Program-made: the position numbers and the translations under genes | Notes under the pieces: generated by a model | What the model was told of the DNA's origin: nothing | Databases searched by the model: none | What the model saw: the letters and a program-made list of their open reading frames with translations, nothing else | In this document: positions 50,340 to 62,456 of the stretch, piece after piece | Numbering within the stretch: the stretch's first letter is position 1 | Layout: each line of letters opens with the position of its first letter | From: Lichenostomus cassidix | Lineage: Eukaryota; Chordata; Aves; Passeriformes; Meliphagidae | Reading direction: 5' to 3' | Assembly (NCBI GenBank): GCA_008360975.2 | Contig: CM039183.1 | Location: 54,211,350 to 54,275,349 of the forward strand | Length of the DNA stretch: 64,000 bases

Positions 50340-50868
50340 CTATGAGGTCTGCATCTAAGGTTCCTCAGACAGAAGCTGTTCTGGGGTTATAGCAAGAAGG
50401 TGGGTAAAGGGAGGTGCTCTCTTAAAATGTAACATCCTTGGGAAAACATGTAAAATCAGAACTTCTTGGAAAAAAAAAAAAAGAATAGTAAGATTTGCAT
50501 TGATGTGCTGTGTATATCGGTTATCCCTAGCATTATCTGTTTCTTCAAGAAATTATTTAGGTTTTTTGTGGCAGCATTTTTCCCTCTAAAATAAAGAGAC
50601 AATGGCTGCAATTAAAGATACAACACTATAAATAGGCAAGCATACAGCAGAGCAGTAAATAAAAGCCAGCAGTGCAAAGACAAGTGATCTCTCAGACAGT
50701 GGGATGTTGTGCTCCATGAAATCACTGCTACCAGCCTCCTGGCAAAGCATGTCCCCTCTGCAACTGCAGCTGGAGACTTCTCAGAGATCTTCATCATGCA
50801 CAGAAAATTGTTGAGGGAGTTGAGGTTCCTCTTAAAATGCACGTGTGTGTTTGCAGCAAGGACATAGC
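50340..50868 (-). other. MYCT1: Probable MYCT1 3' UTR
   Basis: The sequence directly after the MYCT1 stop has no intron-like signals and no AATAAA or ATTAAA on the minus strand within about 500 bases. The true 3' end is therefore probably further down and is not determined. Minus-strand AATAAA candidates exist further on, for example at 48445-48440. Confidence 0.4.
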
Positions 50869-51401
50869 TCAGGACTCTGGGAAAGCTTTGATGATGGTTT
50901 CATAGGCAGGGGGTGGGGTTTGCGTGGAGTGGCAGATGCGGAGGTTGTTGTTGGACCAGTGGAATTCAGGCCGGCTCAAGCTGTTGGTGGTGCTCCCCAC
51001 AAGGGTTGTGGTGGTGCTGGTGGGAGTGAGGGTGATCAGCTGACTGTTCGTCTCCACCGGCAGGGGAGGACACTGCAGGAAAGGGTGGAAGGTGGATGCT
51101 CGGAAGCTCGACTTCCTGGGGAAAGAGTTGGCCTGCTCCAAGGAGGCTTGCCGCTGGAAGGTGAGGCTGGCCAGGCTGAGGTTGCTCCGACGTTCGCAGC
51201 TGCTGTTGCGGTAAAATCCAGTCCTGCCGGCAGCGTGGCCATGGGAGGAAGGTCTGGAGCGGCGGCTGAAGGTGGAGGGGCTCCCCTGGGAAATGTGGGC
51301 ACTAGCTCTGCGGCGGGACAAGCAGGTGAAAAATGCCCAGATGATGCCTCCAATCACCAGTCCAATCACCATGGACACTGTGAAGGCTATCGTTATCTGC
51401 T
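50869..51401 (-). CDS. MYCT1: MYCT1 terminal coding exon (partial gene)
   Basis: MYCT1 (MYC target 1, MTMC1) is a small single-pass membrane protein expressed in endothelium and haematopoietic cells. This exon encodes 176 residues to the stop at 50869. The acceptor is ctgtgtttcag, ending at 51402, and the exon opens two bases into a codon. The N-terminal hydrophobic segment is QITIAFTVSMVIGLVIGGII then WAFF. A basic CLSRRR stop-transfer follows, then the conserved block ERRSNLSLASLTFQRQASLE and ANSFPRKSSFRASTFHPFLQ. The end is PPPAYETIIKAFP. These blocks match mammalian MYCT1 closely. About 19 N-terminal residues should come from an upstream exon that I could not find. An antisense frame of 186 codons is a shadow. 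Confidence 0.95.
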
Positions 51402-54400
51402 CTGAAACACAGAAAAAATTAATGTCAAAGCTACTTCATTGACTGAAAGATATTCCTGCAAGGAAGTTAATTTTAAATACCAGCCTCCTTAAAAGATGAA
51501 CCAGCCCTTAGATCTTTGTTTGTGGCACATGACCTTCACAACACAAACACGGCAGTTCAGAGTGCTCTTACTTTACAGCGTTTTGGTGTTTTGTGGAGTT
51601 TTGTTTGTGTGGTTTTTTGGTTTTGTTTTTTTATTAATGCTTGCTTAATTTCCATAATTCAACAATGTCCAGAAAATAACATATTTAATATCAGTTTCTG
51701 TACTAATTCAAGGAAAGTCTTTAGCCTTTCCCAGAATCATCCACCCACCAGCTCCAAGCGTTATAAAACTGCCAAGTATTTCCTTTGTTGGCAATAGGAG
51801 GTGTGGATTTATGCAGGCTTGTACTTCTGGTTATAGACCTTTATGTTCTGTGTGTATGTGTTTGCAAACTCACCTATTAAAACTGTAATACACCTTCTGC
51901 CATGTTCTTAGTGGAGTAAGCCCTGTATTTATTACAACATGATACCACTTCCCTGCCTTTTACTGCTGAGTAACAGATAGTTTAAATCCTCATAGTAATT
52001 AATGTAAATGACCACATGCTAAATTCTTATGGTCAGAGATAACCATTTGTGATATTAAGTCTCTTGTACATTTCCTATCCCCAATGCCCAGTTTAAAGAT
52101 GCATTAATCTGCCATTAAGAAAAGTAAATTTCTAGCTCTTTCAGAGATGTTTTCAAGGATTACAAGATTTGAAAAGAAACAAACAGAAAAACAAAATCCA
52201 TTGCTAGGATTGTTTTCTCCCCACATGGTTTCACAGGATGGAGAGATGCGATTTTTTCCTTATATATTTCTAAGAAGAAGACAGTTACTTCAGAAAACGT
52301 CACTCAGTTTGCAACCAAGCACCAGTATTATTGCTGTTGTAAAAAGTTCAGACGTATATTTGTAATCCTGGATAAGGCCTGAAATGAGTGCAAAACCTTT
52401 ATAGATCTTCTCAAAATTCAAGAAGGGCTTGGATCTAAAACAAGAAGGAACACTATGTTGACAACTGGTGGAGAAAAGAGGCAATAAACAAAAAATATCT
52501 TGAAATTATTGACACCTTGAAACATGTTTGTTCTGTCTGTGCTGTTCTATTATATTTGTGAAGCATTTTTGTGAAAAAGGAAAGTGTATTCATTACACAG
52601 AGAAAGGTAACTCCTAGAGCATACTGAAGAGCAGGCCAGATAGCTGTGCCTGGCTGATCACCATGACAGAAGGTAGTAAATCCAGGACCAGGATGGAGAC
52701 ATTAGAGCCCAAAAAAGGCAAGATGAGACTAGGCTCAGAATTTTTTAGCAGCCATTAAACGGTTTCCCTGAATTTATGGTGCTGTACAAACAGTCGTTCC
52801 CAAATCCCAGAATAATGACAGTGAATCTGAATTGTGGGATTTGGCTAAAGCAGATGCTTAAGATGCAAGGAGAGTGAGTGGCCCCAGCAATGGCTATGGA
52901 GAGCCAGCACATCATGAAGGGAGAGGAGAGGTGCCAGGCAGGGCCAGCAGGACTGACTTGCAGACAGAGGCACCCCAGTATTGGCACCCTGGCACAGATT
53001 CTTTTCTTTAAGTCAGCCTTAAACTTAGGACAGGTCACTGCAGGAGGGGGGAAAGGAACATTAGCTTTGCTTCTAACAGGAGAAATGTAAATTATTATTG
53101 GCTAATTGCACTTTAAGAAGTAGTCATTATCATCTTCCTTATCTACTTTCCTTCACCCTTCAGGGAAAATGCTAGTGATGTGATTCATACTCGGAAGGCT
53201 ACAAAATCCTACTGTTCCTGGCTTGTAACCTCTGCTTTCAGGTAGGCTTATAACATTATCCTTTTCAAATAAAGACTGGCGAGGATAATGCATCTGATAT
53301 TGTTGCAGGGGACTGCTCCCTCTCAGGAACACTTTGTTGCCCTTTTATTCCAAGATGGATCAAACTTGACCCTAAAAGACAATTTTGCTTTAAGCCCTCA
53401 TTTCTACAACTCAAAAGCTTTTGACTGGGCACACTAAAGACAAAGGGTGACTGCCCAGTCTGCTCTCTGCAAGAACCCACAGGCAGCATCCTGCACTGCA
53501 ACCCCTGGCTTCAGATCAGATCACTATAAGCAGCCTTCTTCTCACAAACTCAGTGTGATTCTGCCCTTTATAAAACATCTAGAGACACAGCAGGACTTAT
53601 TGTGCCCTTTTTGGTCAGGAATAGCTTATTATGTCATTTTAATAGATTTAATACATTCTGTTACTGCAAGTTCCTACTCATACTCCCAAAGGTGGGAAGG
53701 GAGAGCCAGGACTTGGTGACCTCCAGTTGAATAAATCCCAGGGGGAGTCCTGAAGACAGCACCTCCCACACACCAGAGCTGCACTCTGAGTGCCCCTACT
53801 GCTGTCCCTGTGTGGCGATGGGAAAGTGGAGCAAGAACTAATCCTTTCTTGTGCTCATTTCTTCTGCATTTCAGCTCGAATTCTAGTTAGGTTATTATAT
53901 TTGAGTCGGCCAAGGAATCCCCCAGGCACAGGGCTCTGTGCTGCCACCCGATATCCCTGCAGCTCTTTGGGCTCTCAGCTGGCACAGGGGATCTCCACAG
54001 GGCTCAGCAGCCTCCAGCGTAAGCAGAAGCACAGCAAGCAGCCCAAGTGGACCTGGCTCTGAGGTTGCCATGCACCATGGTGAGGATTTCTCCCTGCATC
54101 CCTTGAGCCATAATCTTCACTACCTGCACAATCTAACCAGTTTCACGCTGTTAAAAGCAGATGAGGGAATTGACAAAAGTATTGAGTGCAGCTCTTCAGT
54201 CCTTCCCACATGGTGTTCCCCTGTGCTGGAGGTACAGCACAGACAATTATCCCTTTGGGTAATGGCGTCATTTTCTTTAACTTGTTTAGTTCTTTCATTT
54301 TTCTATCTCCATATATGATGCAAATATAGAGGGTCAGATTGTTCCCTGATGAAGCTCAGCTGGGTTTACACTGACTATTTCGGTTCCCACATAGGACTCA

Positions 54401-55970
54401 AAATGCTCTCTTTTCCATTTGGACGTACATTTAATCCCCTTAGTTCTTCTTACAGAAATGTCACTAGACCCACTGCTTACAGACATTTCATTTTTTCTCT
54501 TCCCAAAATCTCAGTGACTTTAGCTGGAAGTGTGGGACACACTAATGGGCCAAACTTGCACTTCGCTTACTCCCTGCAGAGGATAAACTTCACAGAGACG
54601 TAATTCAGTTCTAAAAACTTACATTGTAGAATTGTAAATCTATGCCCATTGATTTCCTTTTTAGAATGTCCAACAATCACTGCCCTGAGGTACATTGGAG
54701 AAAATATTATCAAACAGAGAAAAAGATCAAAGGCAGAGTGGGACTTGCTGCACCTGGGATTTTGAGGGAAACAGCTGGCCTTCACCGAATTGTTTTTCTC
54801 TTCCTTAATCTGGGCAGTGCCAGAGCAGAACTAGCCTTCCGGGGAGTCAGAGTGATACTGACACAAAGTGTCTCCCAAGGGGCCACTGTAATATCTTATG
54901 CTTTCCTGAGAGCTGGCATGTCATTCTGTCCTCTGCTTTTAAGGAAAAGAGTAAAAAGAAAGATCTGGGGGTAAGTTAAGGATGCTGCTAATAACAACAA
55001 CTACCCAGGTGCCAGGCCCCTATATTTTTTTTGATCTGTATGTTTCTCAGGCTGCTTTATTTTGCTGCCTGCTTTATTTGATTATGCCATAACCAACAAG
55101 ATTTGGTACATCAACTCAGTCAGTTCTTCACTCTAACATCAGCTAAGGTAAAGCATGAAGGTTTTTATCAACAATGCAGGAAAGACTTTGAGGTACAAAG
55201 CCAGAAATGAAAGGTTAGGGTAAAAAAGCCACTGGATATCTTAGCCACTTGACCTTTCGATCTGTGGGATTTCCAACATGACCATGCAAAAAAGGTTGGC
55301 ATTTTAGAATCCACAGTAACACCCATAACTTCTGAATGGTACACCCAGATCTGAACATCTCTCTCTCTTACCCTCAGCTCTGGCTGCAGTGACCTGCAAT
55401 GGGATTTTGTTCCTTGACCTCAGGAAATCCTTGGGACTTGTGTACTTCCTATATTTTTATGGTAAGTTCCCCAAGGTGTGAAATTAAGGTGGGCACAGGG
55501 CCTTCCTTCCCCCATGCTCAGAAATATGTACATTGGAAACTTTACATGACAGGATAGTAGTACCTTTCAAAATCATGTAAGCAGCACCTTCAATGAGAGC
55601 ATCTCAGAACAAGAACCAGGGCTGGGTGGAGGAAGACAGGAGAAAGTACTGAATGCTTGGGAAAGAGAAATAAAAAAGCCTCTTTTAGTCCAGCTGTGCA
55701 TACATGATGCATTTGAACTGCATCTTTGCCAATATTAGCTAATAAGCTAATAAAGAACCAGCCAGCTTTCAAAACATCTGTTCTGCTCATTTTGTTGCTA
55801 AGCACAAGAGGTCAGAAAATGCCCACAGGTTGAGATGATACCTATACATCTGATATGATTTCTAGTGGGTGACTTTCAAATATTACAATCTTTATGTTTT
55901 GGAGCTGTTAATTTTTTTGTGGTGTTATTGTATTGTTCTTGCTTTATTCAAAGAGTAATGATTAAGCAGT
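51402..55970. other. MYCT1: Probable MYCT1 intron
   Basis: It begins at the MYCT1 terminal-exon acceptor. It is slightly GC-richer from 52,840 to 54,070 with several open frames of no recognisable family. I searched the minus strand for a first exon carrying Met-Ala-Asn-Asn and a Trp-Glu end with a donor and found none. Confidence 0.55.
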
Positions 55971-56420
55971 TGTCTTTGTTTTGGCCAGCACAGAGTTAAT
56001 TTTTCTGCTATAGTTTTGGGGGCAAAGCTGTGTGGGCATGTCTAGGTTGTTATTCCATGCCACTTTATAGGGCAGAAGTAAGGGACTCTCACTTCTAGGA
56101 CAAAGGGTGTGGTTTCAGGTGGAAAAAAGAGGGTGGCAGGGTAGAGAACCTGTTGGTTCATTGTCTCTGGGTCATGCCATGTCAGGTTGGTCAGTGAGCT
56201 TTTTTGGTTTTTTACGTGTAAATCACCCACTTTTTGTATACTTTTGTTATTACTATTGTTGGTGTTACTGTTTATTTTCTTATCTCATTGCTGTCTCCAG
56301 TAAATTGTTCTTCTCTCAACCCGTAATTTTCACCATTTTGTGCATCCAGTTCTCAACTCCACCCCTGGAGAGGGAACTGGAAGGGGAAGGCACTGGAGGG
56401 TGAGAAAATGTAGCCTGGTT
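55971..56420 (+). mobile_element. Diverged avian ERV LTR, plus orientation
   Basis: It starts TGTCTTTGTTTTGGCCAGCA CAGAGTTAATTTTTC, matching the 5' end of the LTR family seen in minus orientation at 44.0-44.6 kb. Near 56300-56325 it has a degenerate polyadenylation region (CAGTAAATTGTTCTTCTCTC) and the CTCAACCC motif of the same family. It is older or internally deleted. The 3' limit is approximate, and no viral genes adjoin. Confidence 0.7.
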
Positions 56421-57479
56421 TGGGAGAATCTTGGGGTGGGGGCACTGAAGTGAAGAGTGCCATTCCTAGACCACAACAGAAGTTTTATTTTGAATAGTTA
56501 TTGGAAGTGGTAGGGTAGCTTTTCACCCAAGGATGGCACTGTTCAGCATTTAAATTCAGTTTTCTATAGAGACATTATACTCATACTACATTAGAGCAAG
56601 ATTCTGTTCATTTACTTAAACATCTGAGAATAATTTTCCTATTTTTCTTTTTTTCCACCTGCTCCAAATTAGCATAAGACATTGTGCATCTGACATGCAA
56701 ATTTTATTCTATGGGGACTCCAGCAAGCTTGGATGTAAAGCATACAAGTTCATTGATTTCAGCTGTAATAGCAATGAGAAGTATCAGAACATACCACTGT
56801 GACATATAGAGGACAAGAGTTATTTTTATATTTTCAAACGAGATTTTAGATTTCTAAATTTATTTACATTTTATTTCTTTCCTTCTCACATTTTTTGTAG
56901 CTCTCTCTCCTTTATGTGATGTCATATGCCAGTTACTCAAAACTTGTTTAAGTTAGTAAGCATTCCTCTCCCTACACACACACACACATTTGCCTAAATA
57001 ACTTCAGCTTGCCTTGACCTAAAGCTGAAAAGCCTTGCTAACTAGTAGAGGGTTTGATCTCAAAAACTTGAAAATCAGCTCAGCTTTTTTTTTATTGAGG
57101 TGATCTTTTCCCAAAATGAAAGCTTGGTGCCAAAACAGGCATAAAACACATACAAACCAGTACGGGAATTCATCTTACACATACATTGCACAGCTTAGTA
57201 TAGAGCACCAGCTAGTGTACTAAAGCATGAACTGCATTCTACAAATTACAAATCTATTAACCTGATAGTAATAATTGTTCAGACACTATTTTAGAGGAGT
57301 CTCAGGGTCTCAGGTTTCAAGTGAGGTTCAGCTAAGTCATTAGCAGATGATCATAACATAGTCTCTTCTGTGCAAAACCAGACAGGAGCAGCCAGGGTCC
57401 ATCAGAATTTGTTCAAAGTCATAGCAACTTCCTAATAGCTGTAGTGTTAAGGAAACCTCCCTGTCTGACCATCCAGGAG
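56421..57479. other. Gene-free stretch
   Basis: AT-rich DNA with a short (CA)n run near 56975-56989. Nothing else recognised. Confidence 0.65.
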
Positions 57480-58290
57480 CCACTCTGGCAGTCATACTTG
57501 CACAACCTGAGCTGGAACAGAAGCCCTTTCTCAGCTACACCCTCTACATCCACACAGTCACACCAGGTTTCCTTACTGGCTTAACCCCAGGTTTCTCATA
57601 GAAGTCTCAGATATCCACATTCATGAAATAATTTAATCATGGTGCAGTAACTAAATAACAAAATAACAGCTCAAGCTGGTGCCTCTATGAAGGGACCCCA
57701 AACAAAGGGACCCTGAAAAAATGAACCCCATGGCTTTTATCCCCTCTCAGTCTAAAGGCTGGGAAATCCAGGAGACAGCTCCTGCTGTCTCTGAGTGTCT
57801 GATCCCCTGGCAGGGCCAGAGGTGCCCAGGGCCCTTTGTTCTGCAGAGGGTCAGCAGGTCACAGGCTCTTGCCTGGGCTCAGGCTCCTGCCCCCCAGAAC
57901 TCAGCCTGCAGCTGAAACTGCACCTGCACCCCGAGCTACCTGCACTGCATGGATTCCTCAGCAATGGCAAATGTGCATCTCCAAGCTGGACAGGCTACAG
58001 CTACTCCTCCTCATGCATCCCAGGCAGCGAGTTTGGAAACCAAGTGTACCCGACACCCAAAGAGCCACCACTCCTTCCCACCACAGAACTACTTGAAATG
58101 TTATGCTGGTTCTACCAGCTCCAGGAAAACAGTTTTAAAGCTGGGGCTAGCATCAGTAGTCAACTCCTGTGCAGCTGTTGTCATGCTGAGCTCAAAAAAG
58201 CAATTTCTCTATATCTGAAGAGTGTTGATATTACTATCTTCCCAATTGCCACTAATTGTGTTAGCAAAACAGCCTCTCATTAATCATTTG
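57480..58290 (-). mobile_element. LTR-like GC-rich segment (tentative)
   Basis: On the minus strand GATAAAA (57741-57735) is followed by the imperfect tandem GGGTCCCTTTGTTTGGGGTC CCTTC and then a T-rich stretch, resembling the TATA/R/U5 part of avian LTRs. The GC-rich 57,745-58,120 part would be its U3. Ends were not found. The plus-strand open frame of 162 codons here (57795-58283) then has no coding meaning, but it is unexplained if the LTR call is wrong. Confidence 0.35.
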
Positions 58291-61200
58291 TAGGCAGCCC
58301 ATGATTCAGTTGGGTGGGTGAATCAGCCGCTGCGTAATATCAACCAGCTGTGATCTTAGTCATGGCAAAACTTCGGGAAACTTCACACATGACTCTTGTG
58401 AGATGACTGAGAGTGACAGGCTATGGCACAAGGTAGTTCAGCTAGTTGTGATGTCCAGAAAATGCAGAGGCAAGGGTAAGGATATCTAGAAAACAGAATC
58501 TGTAGGGGGAAAAAAGCGGAAAGAAAAGCAGACTGTGAAGGACGTAAGAACTAATAAAATAAGTGAGATAGTTATGCTACCAGAAATATCAGAGCTCTGC
58601 ATTCTGACACAACATGCTACAGGGATGTTTTATTCAGCCTGTGCTACTACGAGATAATTTTCTGCAGCAACAGAGAGTAATTCTCCCACTTCACCTAATT
58701 ACAGTGGGGGTTTTGTTTGGTTTTTGTTTTTTTTTTTTTGTTATTTGTTTATTTGCTTTTATGTCAGCAGACAATAAAATAAAAAGTAATGGGTTTAAAA
58801 TAAAGCAAAGGAAATTAAAAATGTGTTTCTATTTATGAGGACAGGTAAGAACTAGAATAGATAGTCCAGGCATGTAATACATCTACTGCCAGTAAAGATT
58901 TTTAAAAGCAAAATAAGTCAAGAGTTGTGTTATTGTTAATCCTGTTTTGAAAAAAGAAAGTAGAACAAATGAAAGCTCAAGGTCCATGCTGACATCATTT
59001 TGTGCAGTTTCTAAGATTTTCTTCGATCAGGTAAGCAAATGGGCTCCAGAGGCATCTGAAAAAAGTACTGATTAAATGACAAGCTGGAAAAAACCAAAAG
59101 GCAGTCCCTGCTTTTGGTTTAATACTTACTTTGAGATGCAGAGGGGCTGGCCGCTCATCAGAGGGTTAACGTCAGAAATAAGAAACCTATCTAAGAACAA
59201 GATTGCCCTCTGCTGGAAACTCAGGAAATCGAAACTATACAGAAACCACCTTCATTCCAATAAAACAGGGTGTCAGAAAAAGCTAGCGAGAAACATTCCA
59301 GTGGGAGATCACAGAGACATTCATAGTACCTCAAAAAACCAGAAAAATTCTGAATTGCACTGCCATAAGCACTTAGGACTAGCATTTTGCAGAGGCTTTG
59401 AAAGTGAAGTGGAGTGAGGCACAGCAGAAGTTTTCAGAAGCTTTAAGACATAAAACTTTCAGTTTTGTACTTTTATGCAAATATCTGTGATCATGGAAGA
59501 GCATAAGGCCAAGACTGTTCTTAAATTCATGTTTCTTGACATCCACAGTGATGTCCAGAATGATCTCCATGCACCAGAGCACATTTGCTTTTATTACCAA
59601 TACCATAATTCATTGTGATAAAAGGCCAGAGGAGTGGAATATGCCATCTCAATATCCCAAAAACCAGCTTAGAGTTAATTATATTCCCTTGATATTACTG
59701 GCAGCTGATTTTTACTGAAATGAAAAATAAAGAGTAATTGTAAAATCAGAAGGAAACATCTAAGATAGAGATGTCAGCATGTTAATTTAATGCCTTTGGC
59801 ACAACTATGTAAAACAAAGCAAAGATTCCTTCAGGCAGACAGAGAAAGAAACTTTGATAGCATGTGTTTTCACTGTGATTCCTAATGCATTACAAAAGCA
59901 GTAATAGAATTTGATCTTTTCTGCATGCATGGCAAACAATCATCTGTCCAGACATTCTTACCCACCTCACAAAACCAGAACTAAGCTATATGGCCTCTGC
60001 ATGAACCTAAATCAAACAAAAAATCACAATCTGACACAGTGCAATGTGACATTATAGCTATTACTTAATTGATTAAAATAATTTACACCTGAGAAAAAGT
60101 AATCTCATATAAGAACAGAGCATGAATGACTAGAGCAAAATCTTAAAAGTAAGCAGAATTTTCTAAAATTCTTAACATTATGGATGAAATACTGAAGTAC
60201 ATAGCCTACATTTAAGAAAATAGACATCCAGAAGTAGAGCAAAGCACAAGGATTTTGGGTGGTTGGGAAGAATGTGGGGTGAGGAATATATAGAAAACAT
60301 CCTCAGTCCCACCACAGTAATTCTGTTGTCAGTGCCTGACCCAGACACAGCTTCAGGCGGAGCTTGTCCTCAGCAAGCATTTGTCTGAGCCTGAAGAACT
60401 TTATGAATTATATTGAACTGACAATATCTTTTCTTCCCCCATTTATTTTGCTGAAAATTTCCCAGATGTCATTTCATAACAATGCTGTATATATTTGTTT
60501 TGTTGATGGAGTTTTGGTTGAGGTCATTTAACAGATAAATTTTAAATTAGGATTGTATCGTTTTCAATACATGAAAATCAAATTCACATTAGTCTCTCTT
60601 CTGTCTCTTCAAGTAGAAGGGAATAAATTATGTTAGAAGAATAATTTAGGATTGTTTGGTGCAAAGTTCAGTACAATATAATAAGTTTCAAAATCTAAAT
60701 AAGTACCTTTCTAATGCTTATATAGGAAGTGAAGCTTCTGCCTTGAAAAGCAGGAGAAAATGACATTGTTTGTAATATGTGTTGATAGTTTTTCTGATTT
60801 TTTAAATTTCTTTTATTTTTTCCAGACAAAATGATAGGGTTATGAAATGAAAATAAAAAGGATTCAGTATTGAGTCTTGATCATACTTTCTGCTCCTATT
60901 TTTTGATTTCGGACATTTCATTCCATCTCCATGCTTCAGATAAATCTGTTTAAGGGCTGTGGCACCACTCAGCCACTCATTTAGCTCACAAAGATTTTAA
61001 CAAATATTATAAATTCATTTAACTCCTGCCTAAATAAATTACAATGCTAAAATTGGAAGCTCTGTATAAATACAGAGCATTTTCCTTCAATAAGGTCTCC
61101 AAGAAGAACTGAGGCAGAACCATGGCACCCACAGTGTGCTGAGCCCAGCTCATGTGAATATGAAAACTGCTGGGCTCTAGCAGGGGAGCATGCAGCCACA

Positions 61201-62197
61201 GGACATTATTCCTGGGGAAAAAGCATAGCCCTAACCTGCTTTGGTTATGTGACACTTCCCATGCCAACACATTCACTGGTGTAGTGCTTGAGAGAACAAA
61301 TATACTTTATTTCCTAAGGACCAGATTTCTGTATTTGGTGGATAAAGAATAACGCTTCTGGCAGCTCATGTAACAATGAGCAGCACCAAATAATTAGGCA
61401 ACAGGGTAGGTGTAATTGTTAAAATGCATGTATGTTGTGTGCTTGATTAATATTTAAATTATACTCTGAGGAAACTTTGCCTTTTCTTTGTACTACCTCA
61501 GATTTATGTCCTTCCTGATAAAGATGGTGAAGCATTTGATAAATCAATGGCTGTATAGTGGGGTAGAGAAAGCAGAAGATCAATAATCAGGATGCCACAA
61601 AAAGCCTGAGGATGACAGACTAACTTTAAAAGAATAATTTATATACAAGGAAGAAATCATGCTCCAAATAGACAGAATGCAAGAATAAGCCTGGTCTCTT
61701 CTCTTTGTGACATAGATTGTTGCTTTCATCCAACTACAGTAATAATACTTTTTTCTTTGGGCTTGCCAGAATAAGGGCAAAGAAAAAAATAGGTTCCTCA
61801 TTAATATCTACTTTTATCTCTCTGACAGGCTTGCACATAAGATCTTAGAATGCATTTACATATTAACTTTTCCAATCTAATACTCTCTCAGTCAGACTTT
61901 CCCATCTGACTATTGTTACGGTACCTTTTGTTTCAGTAATGGAAGCAAAAACTTTCATGTGATCATCAAATCTTTTACATAACTGATAGAAAAATAAGCA
62001 TAACCATATTAAATCTGGGATATTTTGATAATTCTTCCCCTTCAGAAGGCAGTATATGATTTATCTGATAAAGTTTTAGATAGGGTTTATACTAAACAAT
62101 AGTAGTCTAGCAGTTGATACAAAATGGTACTTCGAAAGGCTAGCTGAGAAATAAAATGCAGTGTAAGGCTAAGGCACAGCTCTGTCTCCTGTAGAAA
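58291..62197. other. Gene-free AT-rich stretch
   Basis: Contains a poly(T)/GTTTT-rich patch near 58715-58750. No gene recognised. A strong minus-strand donor-like site (AAA|GTAAGTATT) lies near 59135-59120 but has no supporting exon. Confidence 0.6.
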
Positions 62198-62456
62198 TTA
62201 GCATGGGCAGAGTATGTCTGGATCTGACATATGACCTTGACTCCTGTCCTTGATGCCTACCGAGGAAATGCTGCCTTCCTGCAGTAGTTTGGCACCAGCA
62301 CAAGTAGCACTGGAAGGTGCAGTGAGTATCTCTTGCCTGTAGCAACACCAGAAGGCAATGAAGCACAGGGACACAGCCAGTCCAGCAAATAGTACTGCCA
62401 TGTGCATAAAAATCCAACTGAAAATCTGCATACAAAGCAGCTCTTCCCAAACACAG
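62198..62456 (-). CDS. Candidate exon encoding a membrane segment, unidentified
   Basis: I do not recognise this. On the minus strand a strong acceptor (ctgttttccccccag) ends at 62457. It opens a frame reading VWEELLCMQIFSWIFMHMAV, then LFAGLAVSLCFIAFWCCYRQ, then a Ser/Gly-rich hydrophilic tail to a stop at 62198. The hydrophobic stretch (about 25 residues) followed by CCYRQ looks like a transmembrane helix with a cytosolic tail. An internal ATG at 62431 gives 77 residues. The same-strand MYCT1 protein has a similar Trp-Glu-acidic plus membrane-segment layout, but real homology is not shown. A chance open frame remains quite possible. Confidence 0.25.

Noticed and set aside
50845..51405. 186-codon plus-strand open frame
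   Set aside because: Exact antisense shadow of the MYCT1 terminal exon, which matches a known family.
51850..51935. GTGAGT donor on the minus strand at about 51,873, considered as the MYCT1 exon 1 end
   Set aside because: In the phase needed for the terminal exon the upstream frame reaches a stop without any Met.
53938..54318. 126-codon plus-strand frame and a minus-strand Met-Ala-Thr frame nearby
   Set aside because: Considered as possible MYCT1 exon 1 (minus) or a gene (plus). The minus frame has the wrong sequence for MYCT1 and no donor in phase; the plus frame has no family match.
59115..59180. Strong AAA|GTAAGTATT donor on the minus strand, considered as the MYCT1 exon 1 end
   Set aside because: The frame in the required phase is closed by a stop after about 8 codons with no Met.
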